A DNA stretch of 64,000 nucleotides from assembly GCA_029782215.1 (NCBI GenBank), contig JAKOVD010000032.1, positions 273,522 to 337,521 of the forward strand, written 5' to 3'. Shown in pieces: positions 23,297 to 31,897 of this stretch (its first letter is position 1; each line of letters opens with the position of its first letter). This DNA is from Chloroflexota bacterium (lineage in GTDB: Bacteria > Chloroflexota > Anaerolineae > J102). A program made the position numbers and the translations under genes. The notes beneath the pieces are model-generated. The model ran no database searches. It saw nothing but the letters and a program-made list of their open reading frames with translations, and had not been told where the DNA came from.

Positions 23297-25681
23297 ATGA
23301 CAACCTCTTCTGCGCCCACTTCCCCACCCACCGCTGCCGCCGAAGGTGGCGTGATCTCCTCCCTGCGTTCCGGCGCGCCGCGACGGTGGGTGGATTTCAT
23401 CCTGCTGCTCTTCATGATCATCAACCTGGCGTGGAGCATGCAGGCTGCCAAGTGGAGTCCTGGCCTGGAACGATTGTTCCCGGTGGCTTTGTTTGCCGCC
23501 ATCGCTGGCACGGTCGTGGCGCTGAGCAGTTTTGGCCGGGTCTTCGCCTTCCTCTACAGCTTCATCGTGGGCGCAGCCACGGTGCTGTTCGCCATGTCAG
23601 GCCTGGCTCCCGCCGACGTACAAGGACAGGAGCGCGTCTACCAGGCCCTGAGTCGCATGCTCACGTGGGCGCAGAAAGCCGCCGCCGGCCAGCCAGCCGC
23701 TGACAGTCTGGTCTTCGTCGTTCTGTTGGCCATCTTGATCTGGATCCTGGCCTATGGCGCCGTCTGGGCCTATTTCCGCGATCATCGCAAGTGGCAGGCC
23801 GTGCTACCCATCGGCGTGGCGATGCTGATCAACCTCTACTACGCGCCCGCCAATCTCAGCCTCTACTTCGTCGTCTACCTGCTGTGCGCCATCCTCCTCC
23901 TGGTGCGGGCCACCCTGGTGCAGCGTGAGGCCGAGTGGCACTACGGTCGCGTCTACTTCCCCAGCGACATCAGCTTCGACTTCATGCGTGATGGCCTCCT
24001 CTTCGCCCTCTTCGTCATCTTCGTGGCTTGGGTGCTGCCGACCAGCGCCGGCAGTGACAGGGTCGGCAGCCTGCTCGATCCCCTGCGGGACCCCTGGCGC
24101 CAGGTGCAGCAGGAATGGACCCGGCTCTTCAGCACGCTGAACTACTCGCGCCTGGGGAGCACCCCCACTTTTGGCACGAGTCTGGCGCTTGGCGGCCCCC
24201 GCACCGTTAACGACGACCCGGTAGCCGACGTGGCCACCTCTCGGAATGGCTACTACCGGGCCGTGGTCCTTGACACCTATTTGTCCAACGGCTGGGTGCT
24301 GCGGGATGCTCCCGGCATCCGTCTGAGCCAGGATACAGCGCTGGCCCAGTGGGCGCAGCGTGCGATCTACACGCAGACGGTCACGACCTATGAGACAGGC
24401 AACGTACTGCTGACGGGCTCACAGCCCCTGCATGTCGACGTCGCCGCAGATGCCCGCGTGCTTCCCTATGGGAACGGAACCGAGGAAACCTACGGCACCA
24501 GCGTACCCGTCGAGGTGGCGATGCTGGTCGCGCGGGATACTCCGAAGCCGGGGGACAGGTATACCGTGACGAGCACCGTGGCCGATGTCACGATTGCCGA
24601 GCTGATGGCCGATTCCACCAGTTACCCCAATTATGTGAGCCAACGGTATCTGCAGCTTCCGGGCACCGTTCCCCAGCGCGTTTTCGACCTCGCCGACCAA
24701 ATCACGGCCGGCCTGACGAACCCGTATGAAAAGGCCAAAGCGATCGAAAGCTACCTGCGCCAGATTCCGTACAACGACCAGATTCCCGGGCCGCAGCCGG
24801 GGCAGGATGGGGTGGACTACTTCCTGTTTGAGGCCAGGGAGGGATACTGCAACTACTACGCCAGCGCCATGGCGGTCATGCTGCGGCACGTCGGCGTGCC
24901 TGCCCGCGTTGCCTCAGGATACGCCACCGGCGAGTACGAGCCGAAGACCGGTGTCTACCGTCTGCGCAACCGCGACGCCCACACATGGGTTGAAGTCTAC
25001 TTCCCCACCTACGGCTGGGTGGAATTCGAGCCGACGGCGTCCGAGCCGGCCATCGATCGTCCTGCCGGCGCCGCCGTCGTCGCTCCCAGCGCCACTCCCA
25101 CCCCCAACCCCCTGGAAGGCATCGAGCGCGGCAATGTGGACAATCCCGGCGTCACGCCGCCCACTTTCAACAACCAACCTCTGGCCACCACCCTCCAGAA
25201 TCCCGGTGCGTGGGCGGGGGTGGCGCTGGCCCTGGCAGCCGCGGTTGGCATCCTGGCCGTAGCCCTATGGGTGCTGCGGCGCATGGTTCGCCGGCCTCGT
25301 CAGACTGCGCCCCCCACCTTTCGCACCGTCCCCCAGGGCTTCAGCGCCAGCCTGTGGGAGCACGTGATGCGGTGGGCGCGGCGCTTCGGCATGGGAGAGC
25401 GACCCAGCCAGACGCCGCTGGAGTATGCGGCCCTCTTCGGACGCGTGGTGCCGGAGGCCGGCGCTGATTTGGCGACCATCGCTCATCTCTATACCCGCGA
25501 CCTTTACAGCCCCCATGACATCACGCCCGATGAGGCCGGACAGGCCCAGCTCGCGTGGCTAAACGCCCGACCCCTGCTGCTTCGCTCCTGGCTTGACCGC
25601 AGGGTGCGGCTGCCAGCCGGGCTCAAACGGGCGTTCTTCCGGGACGGCGCCAACGAAGCGCCTGCGCGAAACGCCCGCTAA
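23297..25681 (+). CDS. TgpA-like membrane transglutaminase with DUF4129
   Basis: 794 residues. The N-terminal ~250 residues hold about six transmembrane helices. An external transglutaminase-like domain carries the triad C518 (EGYCNYYASA), H562 (DAHTWVEVYF) and an acidic E578 (GWVEFEPT) where Asp is common. A Pro/Thr linker, a seventh helix (VALALAAAVGILAVALWVLR) and a cytoplasmic DUF4129-like helical domain (RPSQTPLEYAALFGRVV...) complete the TgpA layout. Such genes usually neighbour a DUF58 protein and a MoxR ATPase; here the partner is the TPR protein. ATG 23297 is used, since the upstream frame overlaps the previous gene. Confidence 0.9.
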   Translation: MTTSSAPTSPPTAAAEGGVISSLRSGAPRRWVDFILLLFMIINLAWSMQAAKWSPGLERLFPVALFAAIAGTVVALSSFGRVFAFLYSFIVGAATVLFAMSGLAPADVQGQERVYQALSRMLTWAQKAAAGQPAADSLVFVVLLAILIWILAYGAVWAYFRDHRKWQAVLPIGVAMLINLYYAPANLSLYFVVYLLCAILLLVRATLVQREAEWHYGRVYFPSDISFDFMRDGLLFALFVIFVAWVLPTSAGSDRVGSLLDPLRDPWRQVQQEWTRLFSTLNYSRLGSTPTFGTSLALGGPRTVNDDPVADVATSRNGYYRAVVLDTYLSNGWVLRDAPGIRLSQDTALAQWAQRAIYTQTVTTYETGNVLLTGSQPLHVDVAADARVLPYGNGTEETYGTSVPVEVAMLVARDTPKPGDRYTVTSTVADVTIAELMADSTSYPNYVSQRYLQLPGTVPQRVFDLADQITAGLTNPYEKAKAIESYLRQIPYNDQIPGPQPGQDGVDYFLFEAREGYCNYYASAMAVMLRHVGVPARVASGYATGEYEPKTGVYRLRNRDAHTWVEVYFPTYGWVEFEPTASEPAIDRPAGAAVVAPSATPTPNPLEGIERGNVDNPGVTPPTFNNQPLATTLQNPGAWAGVALALAAAVGILAVALWVLRRMVRRPRQTAPPTFRTVPQGFSASLWEHVMRWARRFGMGERPSQTPLEYAALFGRVVPEAGADLATIAHLYTRDLYSPHDITPDEAGQAQLAWLNARPLLLRSWLDRRVRLPAGLKRAFFRDGANEAPARNAR

Positions 25682-25694
25682 CGCGCCGTCGGGC

Positions 25695-26978
25695 TCAGAC
25701 GGCGTGTAACCAGCTTGTAAGTGCGCTTTCGTCGGCCAGTGGGCCGACGTAGGCCAGGGTGAGCCGCTGCGGCTGCCAGAGCTCCTCCGCCAGCCGTTGT
25801 ACATCGGCCGGAGTGACGACGTCGATGCTGGCCAGGACCTGGTCGAGGCTCAGCACAGGCATGTCGTTGATGACCTGCCGCCCCCACCAAGACGCCACGG
25901 CAGCGGAGTCCTCGCTGCTCAGCTCCATGCGTCCCTTGATGTACTCCTTGAACAACTGCAGCTTGTCATCGGCGACGGGCTCGGCCCGCAGCTCTTCCCA
26001 GACCGCCATTGTTTCATCCAGGGTCTCGAAAAGGCGTGAAGCGTCGCAGCCGCCATAAACGCCCAGGACGCCACAATCCGCATGCATGCTGGTATACGAC
26101 CCGATGTTGTAGGCCAGCCCTAGCTGCTCACGCAGGCGCTGCCAGAGCCACGAACTCATGCCATCGCCAACCAGGGCGTTGAGGACGGCCAGAACGACCC
26201 GGTCCGGATGCGAACGCGGAAGTCCCGGCACTGCCAGTTGGAGATGCGCCTGCTCACTGTCGCGCACCTGGACGCGACAGCGGGGCCTGGCCTCCAGCAC
26301 GGGCGCAGGACTGAAGCTGGGCGCCTGCCCATCGGCCTGCCAGCCGGCGAAATCCCCGGCGGCGGCATCCAGGACGTCCCCGCCATCGATCGCGCCCGCC
26401 ACCGTCAGCACCGCACGGTTGGGACGATAGGCGGCGGTGTGGTGCGCAGCCAGGTCTTCAATCATCATCGCCGCCACGGTCTCAGTGTCCCCGGCGATCT
26501 CGCGGCCCAAGGGATGGTCACCCCACATGGCCTCGCTGCTCAACTGGGAAACGAAGTCCTCGGGCACATCCCGGTACATATTGATCTCATCCAGGATGAC
26601 CGTTTGCTCCCGCTCAAACTCCTCCGCATCCAACGCCGGCGTCTGCACCATGCTCGCCAGGAGCTGCAAACTGCGGCGCCAGTGTCTTGCCCCGACCTTG
26701 ACCCAGAAGGAGGTGTACTCGTAGCCGGTCGAAGCGTTCAGATAGCCTCCACGGCCCTCGACCTCATTGGCGATATCCAGGGCCGTGGGCCAGCCCGCGC
26801 ACCCTTTGAACAACATGTGCTCCAGAAAGTGGCTGACACCCGACAGGTGCGCCGGCTCGTAGCGCGAACCCACCCGCAGATAGAGACCGATGCTCACCGA
26901 ACGGACGGCAGGCATCGGGGCGGTGACAACCGTCAACCCATTGGGCAGGACGGTCTGTGTGTAATCTGTGAGGTTCAA
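25695..26978 (-). CDS. M16-family zinc peptidase (processing-peptidase-like)
   Basis: 427 residues, typical of single-chain bacterial M16B proteins. The inverted zinc motif is H50-F-L-E53-H54 (SHFLEHMLFKG), with the third ligand expected in EEFEREQTVILDEI about 75 residues on. The second half (PHLQLAVPG..., LREQLGLAYNIGSYTS) is the usual non-catalytic M16 half. The start is a TTG at 26978, four bases after the stop of the TPR lipoprotein gene, with AAGGAC upstream; no ATG or GTG gives the conserved N-terminus (VLPNGLTVV). No signal peptide, so probably cytoplasmic. Third gene of an MBL-TPR-M16 operon. Confidence 0.93.
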   Translation of the reverse strand: MNLTDYTQTVLPNGLTVVTAPMPAVRSVSIGLYLRVGSRYEPAHLSGVSHFLEHMLFKGCAGWPTALDIANEVEGRGGYLNASTGYEYTSFWVKVGARHWRRSLQLLASMVQTPALDAEEFEREQTVILDEINMYRDVPEDFVSQLSSEAMWGDHPLGREIAGDTETVAAMMIEDLAAHHTAAYRPNRAVLTVAGAIDGGDVLDAAAGDFAGWQADGQAPSFSPAPVLEARPRCRVQVRDSEQAHLQLAVPGLPRSHPDRVVLAVLNALVGDGMSSWLWQRLREQLGLAYNIGSYTSMHADCGVLGVYGGCDASRLFETLDETMAVWEELRAEPVADDKLQLFKEYIKGRMELSSEDSAAVASWWGRQVINDMPVLSLDQVLASIDVVTPADVQRLAEELWQPQRLTLAYVGPLADESALTSWLHAV

Positions 26979-26981
26979 ACC

Positions 26982-27701
26982 TTACTGTCCTTTCAGTTCC
27001 TTCAGCATTTTCTCTGCTTCGGCTCTTGCCTGCGGGTCCTGGGCGGGGGGACCGTTGAGAAAGGCCTCGAAACCGGCGATGGCATCCTGCGTTCGTCCCT
27101 GCTGCTTGCGCAGCATTGCCATGCCGAACAACGCTTCGGGCATCTGCGGCTTGAGTTCCAGGGCTTTCTGCATCGACTTCTCTGCCCCAGCCAGGTCCTT
27201 GAGCTGGAGCTGGGTGGCGCCCAACAGGTAGTAGGTCGCCGCATCGTTGGGGCCGACGGCCAGGGCGCGCTCGAACGTCCGCCTGGCGTCTTCCAGCTTG
27301 CCCTGCTGGTAGTAGACCACGCCTAGATTGGAGAGCGTAGAGAGATGATTCGGATTGATCTTCAGAGCCTCGTTGTAGGCCTGCTCAGCTTCGGCAAGCT
27401 TGCTCTGGCGGGTATAAGCATTGCCCAAGGCGAAGTAGCCATCGAGGCTCTTACCTTTGCTCACCGAAGCCTGGAGGTCGGCAATGGCGCCATCGTAGTT
27501 GCCGGCGGTGAGCTTCGCCTGGCCCGAAGACAGCAGCGAGGCCGCATCACCTGCCGCTGCCACCGCCGTGGATGCGGCGGCAGGCTTGGCCGGTGCAGTG
27601 GCAGCGCCATCCGGCGGCGTGGGACCGCTCGCCCCACCGCACGCCGCCAAGATCGCCAGCGCCAGCGCTGCGAGGACCACCAGCAGTACCTTCCTACTCA
27701 T
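26982..27701 (-). CDS. TPR-repeat lipoprotein
   Basis: 239 residues with a lipobox (ALAILAAC/GG) and a low-complexity Ala/Pro linker. Four to five TPR units follow (YFALGNAYTRQSKLAEAEQAY..., TLSNLGVVYYQQGKLEDARRTF..., YYLLGATQLQLKDLAGAEKSM..., FGMAMLRKQQGRTQDAIAGF). It should be a membrane-attached scaffold. AGGAG precedes the ATG. It overlaps the upstream MBL gene by eight bases and is followed within four bases by the M16 peptidase, so the three are translated from one message. Confidence 0.9.
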   Translation of the reverse strand: MSRKVLLVVLAALALAILAACGGASGPTPPDGAATAPAKPAAASTAVAAAGDAASLLSSGQAKLTAGNYDGAIADLQASVSKGKSLDGYFALGNAYTRQSKLAEAEQAYNEALKINPNHLSTLSNLGVVYYQQGKLEDARRTFERALAVGPNDAATYYLLGATQLQLKDLAGAEKSMQKALELKPQMPEALFGMAMLRKQQGRTQDAIAGFEAFLNGPPAQDPQARAEAEKMLKELKGQ

Positions 27702-28344
27702 TGCTCGCTCCTGTCACATCCAGCAGCACGACCTGAGTCTCCTCGTTCTGGATGTCCGACCGGGTCAGCTTGAGACTGGCAACGGGATCAGGCCTGGGAA
27801 CGCCCAGCTCCTTCAGGAATTTCTCGACGCTGTCCAGCTTGAGCGTAAGGGAAGGCATCGCGTAGTGCATAGGCACCACCACGGTAGGTTCCAGCTCGGT
27901 CACGACCTCCACGGCCCGTGCGGCGTCAAGCGTATCACCGCCTCCCACCGGCAGCAGCAGGACATCGGCCCGGCTCAACACCTCCACCTGGTCGCGATCC
28001 GGAAGCACGCCGAGGTCGCCCAGGTGGCACACCGTCAGGTCCTCGAACTCATAGACAAACGCCGTATTGCGCTCGCGTTCGCCAACCTTGCCGCGATGGA
28101 AAGTGGCAACCCCGGTCATGAACACACCATTCACCTCATACTCGCCGGGGCCGTCAAAAACGTTCTCGACGTTGCGCACCAGGCCGGCCTGGTTATGTCC
28201 CGGGACGTTGTGGCTGACAGTCACCACATCCGCGCGCAATCGTGGCAGTGTGAGGCCGAAATTGGAGCCGTAGGGATCCGTGACGACGGTCAAGCCGCGA
28301 CTACGCAGACGAAAACAGGACAAACCATACCAGGTAATTTCCAT
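27694..28344 (-). CDS. MBL-fold metal-dependent hydrolase (UPF0173-like)
   Basis: 216 residues, a compact metallo-beta-lactamase-fold protein. It begins MEITWYGLSCFRLRS and contains TVVTDPYG, VTVSHNVPGHN (metal-site region, less complete than the classical HxHxDH), CHLGDLG and VVPMHYAMPS. These match the small YtkL/UlaG-like hydrolases of unknown substrate. First gene of the operon with the TPR lipoprotein and the M16 peptidase. Confidence 0.85.
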   Translation of the reverse strand: MEITWYGLSCFRLRSRGLTVVTDPYGSNFGLTLPRLRADVVTVSHNVPGHNQAGLVRNVENVFDGPGEYEVNGVFMTGVATFHRGKVGERERNTAFVYEFEDLTVCHLGDLGVLPDRDQVEVLSRADVLLLPVGGGDTLDAARAVEVVTELEPTVVVPMHYAMPSLTLKLDSVEKFLKELGVPRPDPVASLKLTRSDIQNEETQVVLLDVTGASNE

Positions 28345-28382
28345 GAATGACCCTTGCCTGAATTGAAATCAGTGGAACCGCT

Positions 28383-28388
28383 ATTATA
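28383..28388 (-). promoter_or_regulatory. -10 element of the MBL-TPR-M16 operon
   Basis: A perfect TATAAT on the minus strand, 38 nt upstream of the ATG at 28344. The -35 (TGTTCG at 17 nt) is weak. Confidence 0.5.
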
Positions 28389-28507
28389 CCCGAACGCCCG
28401 CAGGGCGAACAGGCAGAAAGGAGCCGGTGAAGAGCGGCCGGTCGCAGCGAACGTACCCGTCGCGCTTGTGAGGCAAGGGTGCTCTTCTCCCCGCGGGTTG
28501 TTCACCC

Positions 28508-29473
28508 TCAGGCGGCGAGCTCAGCTTCGTACGCAAAGAGCGCCGGTGTGCCCCCTGTGTGCCAGAAAAGCACCCGCCCCTTCAGGAAGCCGCGCCGCGC
28601 CAGATCGAAAAGCCCTGCCAGCGCTCTTCCGGTGTAGACGGGGTCAACCAGAATGCCTTCGCTGCGGGCCAAGGCGAGGATCGCTTCGCGCTCAGGCTCG
28701 CCGACCACGCCGTAGCCGCCGCCCAAGTAGCTGTCATGGACGACGATGGGATGCGTGCGCCGGGCCTCCAGCAGCTCGGCTGTCGCCTCGGTGAGCGGGC
28801 CTGCCAGGGTCTCAAGGCGTCCGGCGCTATGGTCCACGGAAATGCCATGAATCTCACCCTCCCAGCCGTTCTCACCGGCGCCGACGGCCAGGCCGGCTTG
28901 GGTGCCACCCGAGCTGGTGGCAAAAACCACGGCGTCAAAAGCAGCGCCCAGGGTCTCGGCCTGCTGGGCCATCTCCATCCAGGCATAGGCATAGCCGGCA
29001 GCGCCCACCGGAGTGGAGCCGCCAAGAGGGATGCCATAAGGCTGTCGACCCTGGCGATCGAGGTCGGTGAGGACACGAGCCATCAGAGGCTGGGTGTCGG
29101 GAGAGCCGGCCCAGTGTATCTGCGCCCCGAACAGTCTGTCCAGCAGCACGTTGCCGCCGGGCCGATCGTCAGGTTGCCCGCGCAGGACAACATGGCAGCC
29201 CAACCCGGCTTTGGCCGCCGCAGCCGCTGTCTGCCGGCAGTGATTTGACTGGATGGCCCCGGTCGTCACCAGGTCCGTGGCGCCTTCTGCCAGGGCGGCG
29301 GCGATGAGAAAGCTGAGCTTGCGCAGCTTGTTGCCGCCCAGCGCCAGGGTGGTCAGGTCATCGCGCTTGGCCCAGACTTCGACCCCGGCATCCAGCCAGG
29401 CCGAGAAGCGCGGGAGCGGATGGAGAGGGGTGGGCAAGAGACTTAGCGGAAAACTAGGTAGGTCGCTGCGCAT
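28508..29473 (-). CDS. PLP-dependent D-cysteine desulfhydrase/ACC deaminase family enzyme
   Basis: 321 residues, fold type II PLP enzyme. K49 in LGGNKLRKL is the Schiff-base lysine; GAIQSNHCRQTA and GGSTPVGAAGY are the substrate and phosphate-binding segments. Homologues desulfurate D-cysteine or deaminate aminocyclopropane carboxylate; the sequence alone does not separate these. ATG 29473 starts at the family's usual position; a much longer frame upstream runs into the neighbouring gene and is not family-like. Confidence 0.9.
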   Translation of the reverse strand: MRSDLPSFPLSLLPTPLHPLPRFSAWLDAGVEVWAKRDDLTTLALGGNKLRKLSFLIAAALAEGATDLVTTGAIQSNHCRQTAAAAAKAGLGCHVVLRGQPDDRPGGNVLLDRLFGAQIHWAGSPDTQPLMARVLTDLDRQGRQPYGIPLGGSTPVGAAGYAYAWMEMAQQAETLGAAFDAVVFATSSGGTQAGLAVGAGENGWEGEIHGISVDHSAGRLETLAGPLTEATAELLEARRTHPIVVHDSYLGGGYGVVGEPEREAILALARSEGILVDPVYTGRALAGLFDLARRGFLKGRVLFWHTGGTPALFAYEAELAA

Positions 29474-29516
29474 CGTAGGGTAGGAATAGAAGTCACGGAA
29501 AAACAAGGACGCGCGC

Positions 29517-31724
29517 CTAAAGCAGTCGCATCTGTTCGGCGTGGCTGGCGGTGATGGGATCAAGACCGAGATGGGCCAGCCAGCGGTAGGGCTCCAGGTC
29601 AGTCTGCATAAGCATATCGCGCAAGTGCCGGAACTTGGTAAACGTCCAACCACCCGCCAGCGCCAGCGCTGCCCAGAGCGGCTGGTGGTCGATGCGCCAC
29701 TGCACCAATCCCGCCCGCCCCCCGGGCAGGACAAGAAAGCGCTGGAGTCCGGGAACAGGCGTGCGGCTCTGCCACAAGAGCGGCGTCAGATCGGTGGTAT
29801 AGGTCAGCAGAAAGCAGATGCGGGCCTGGTCTCCCTGGCGCCAGTTGACAAACAGGTGATCGCCCTCGCTCCAGGCCGAACTCGCGAAGGCCATCCGCCG
29901 TCCGGCTACCACCAGGGCGCGGGCAAACTCAGCAAGCTCGGCGTGGCGCTGGTCAGGCAGGTCCTGGCTGCGCAGCGCCAGCCGCCCCTCACGCATTTTC
30001 CCATAAGAAGCGGCGAGAGCCTCGATCCAGGGCCAGTCGGGGGCGCAAGAGGGCGCCAGGCGCAGGCTCATGCGCCAGCCCAGGTCATCCGTCGACGGCA
30101 AGGGTCCTTCAGCCAGTACTGCGCGGGCGGCCCGTTCGCCCTGATCGCTGGCAGGCGCCCAGGAGGCAGGCGGTTCTTCCAGCCACCACCACGGCATCTC
30201 CCCATGCTCCCAGGCGTCACCGCCGCTGCCCACCACTTGGACACCGGCTGGGGGCGTCTCCGGGTCCAGCAGTGACTGCAGGGCATCCTCCCCGTCATCG
30301 ATCCCGCCTGATTCGCCGCAGCGAAGCCCGTGTGCCAGGAGCAGAGGACGCAGACGCGCCGCCACGGCAGGTTCGCCGATCTGCCCCAGGACATCAAGCA
30401 GCAGGCCCGGTTCGGATGGCGGCTCCGGCGCCGGTATTGTCGTGGCGGTGATTGCCGCCTGTGCAACCCATCCGGCGCCCTCGACCGCGGCCACACTGGC
30501 GCCGGCCAACGGGCCAAGAGTGGTCATGACTGCCACACTCGGGTCAGCATCACCACGCCAACGCCATTGCACGAACACCCCCCCACCGGGCGCCAGGCGG
30601 GCCTGCACCGCCTTGATGGCGTCGCCCACCCGCCTCTGCCACAGGTCCCAATCACCCAGGCGCAGGGCAAGCAGATCGGCCATCATGGCGGCGGCCTCAG
30701 GGCCAAACAGCCAGCCGCTCCAGGCGTACCGCAGCAGCCAGTAGAGAGGCAGGCAGGGCGGCGCCTGGATCAACGCCAGGCCGATGGGCGACGGCGGCGA
30801 ACGCTGAAGGTAGTCGGCGGGCCAACGCTGGACCAGGTGGATGTTGGCCCGCTCCCCGGGACCGGCCAGCACGCTTCCCGTTTGGCCCTGCACATAGGCA
30901 AGACAATCGTTCAGCACCGCATAGACGCTGGGTTCGACGAACCGCCGCGGCCGCCGCACCATGGCCTGCCACAGATGTTCGGGTTGGTCGGCCAGGCTGC
31001 TGGTGCGCCACAAGGTCTCGGCCAGGACCCACTGCAGCGCCCGCCGCTGGTTCTGAGGCGGATCGAGGTCGCGCAGAATGCGCATGGTCTGCCACTGCGC
31101 CCAGAGGCTGCGGGGCGTGTAGAAACCGGTCGCCTGCTCGGCGCGCAGGCGCAGCGGATCCGCGGCCGTGACCACGCGCTCCATCGTTTCCCAAGAGAGC
31201 GTGCGGCCCGGTCCTGCCTCCGCCGCCAGGCTCTGGTCCTCAGCCTCGGCCGGTGCCTCGCCGACAAAGCCGCAGTGCTCACAACGTACGATGCGGCTAA
31301 ATGGAACCGCCGGCGTTCCTTGCCAGCGGAATGCTGCCGCCGGTATGGGCCGGCTGCAGGCCGGACAGGACGTGAGGTAGAGTTCGCGCAGGGTCTGCCC
31401 CCAGGGCCGTCCCCGGTAAGGCGCATCGAGCACTCTCGTCAGGACCTGGCTGACCTCATCGGGAGGGGGACCTGCCAACTGGACGCTGGTGGCGAGCAGC
31501 GCCAAGGGATCAGGATCGATGACAAGACACTCGCGACCAGAACCCAGCAGCGGCGTCGCCGAGGCGCCGAAGGCCATGAGCGCCAGGCCCGCAGGCGCCG
31601 CCGCCATCGCCCTTTCTACCAGGGGCGCGCCGAAAGGCGCGCCGACGACCTCCTGCATCGTCCGGGCGACTGCCGGTGGCAGCAAGACTGACGTAGGAAA
31701 GCCGGCTGGTGGAACCGCTGGCAT
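29517..31724 (-). CDS. Zn-ribbon DNA-methylase homologue, probably inactive
   Basis: 735 residues. A motif-I-like segment (ALMAFGASATP) with a following acidic strand (CLVIDPDPLALL) precedes a zinc ribbon (C120, C123, C148, C151) and a long helical region. Then comes IQAPPCLP (319-326), followed by a YWLLRYAWSGWLFG segment. The order resembles Zn-ribbon adenine methylases of the COG1743/DUF1156 kind, where this site would read DPPY and motif I DPFCGSGT. Both motifs are lost here, so catalysis is unlikely. The rest (~400 residues) is not recognised. A promoter with -10 six nt from the ATG predicts a leaderless mRNA. Family assignment is my inference from motif order. Confidence 0.5.
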   Translation of the reverse strand: MPAVPPAGFPTSVLLPPAVARTMQEVVGAPFGAPLVERAMAAAPAGLALMAFGASATPLLGSGRECLVIDPDPLALLATSVQLAGPPPDEVSQVLTRVLDAPYRGRPWGQTLRELYLTSCPACSRPIPAAAFRWQGTPAVPFSRIVRCEHCGFVGEAPAEAEDQSLAAEAGPGRTLSWETMERVVTAADPLRLRAEQATGFYTPRSLWAQWQTMRILRDLDPPQNQRRALQWVLAETLWRTSSLADQPEHLWQAMVRRPRRFVEPSVYAVLNDCLAYVQGQTGSVLAGPGERANIHLVQRWPADYLQRSPPSPIGLALIQAPPCLPLYWLLRYAWSGWLFGPEAAAMMADLLALRLGDWDLWQRRVGDAIKAVQARLAPGGGVFVQWRWRGDADPSVAVMTTLGPLAGASVAAVEGAGWVAQAAITATTIPAPEPPSEPGLLLDVLGQIGEPAVAARLRPLLLAHGLRCGESGGIDDGEDALQSLLDPETPPAGVQVVGSGGDAWEHGEMPWWWLEEPPASWAPASDQGERAARAVLAEGPLPSTDDLGWRMSLRLAPSCAPDWPWIEALAASYGKMREGRLALRSQDLPDQRHAELAEFARALVVAGRRMAFASSAWSEGDHLFVNWRQGDQARICFLLTYTTDLTPLLWQSRTPVPGLQRFLVLPGGRAGLVQWRIDHQPLWAALALAGGWTFTKFRHLRDMLMQTDLEPYRWLAHLGLDPITASHAEQMRLL

Positions 31725-31730
31725 GGCATG

Positions 31731-31759
31731 ATCGTACCACGCCGCCCACCTGATGACAA
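31731..31759 (-). promoter_or_regulatory. Promoter predicting a leaderless mRNA for the methylase homologue
   Basis: TTGTCA (31759-31754), 17-nt spacer, TACGAT (31736-31731), then 6 nt to the ATG at 31724; same geometry as rpiA. Confidence 0.6.
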
Positions 31760-31818
31760 CGAGTTGTCGCAGGGTGGACTAGCGCGGGCAGCGATGGCGC
31801 CAAGACGGAGAGGGTATG

Positions 31819-31827
31819 TGCTATAAT
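31819..31827 (+). promoter_or_regulatory. Extended -10 promoter of the epimerase gene
   Basis: TGC-TATAAT extended -10; start expected near 31834, about 64 nt before the ATG. Confidence 0.55.
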
Positions 31828-31897
31828 CTGCTCACTCTGCCGAAGGCCTCTCACCTGGTGCACCCTCCGGCGCTCCACCTCACAGCATAGCGACGTA

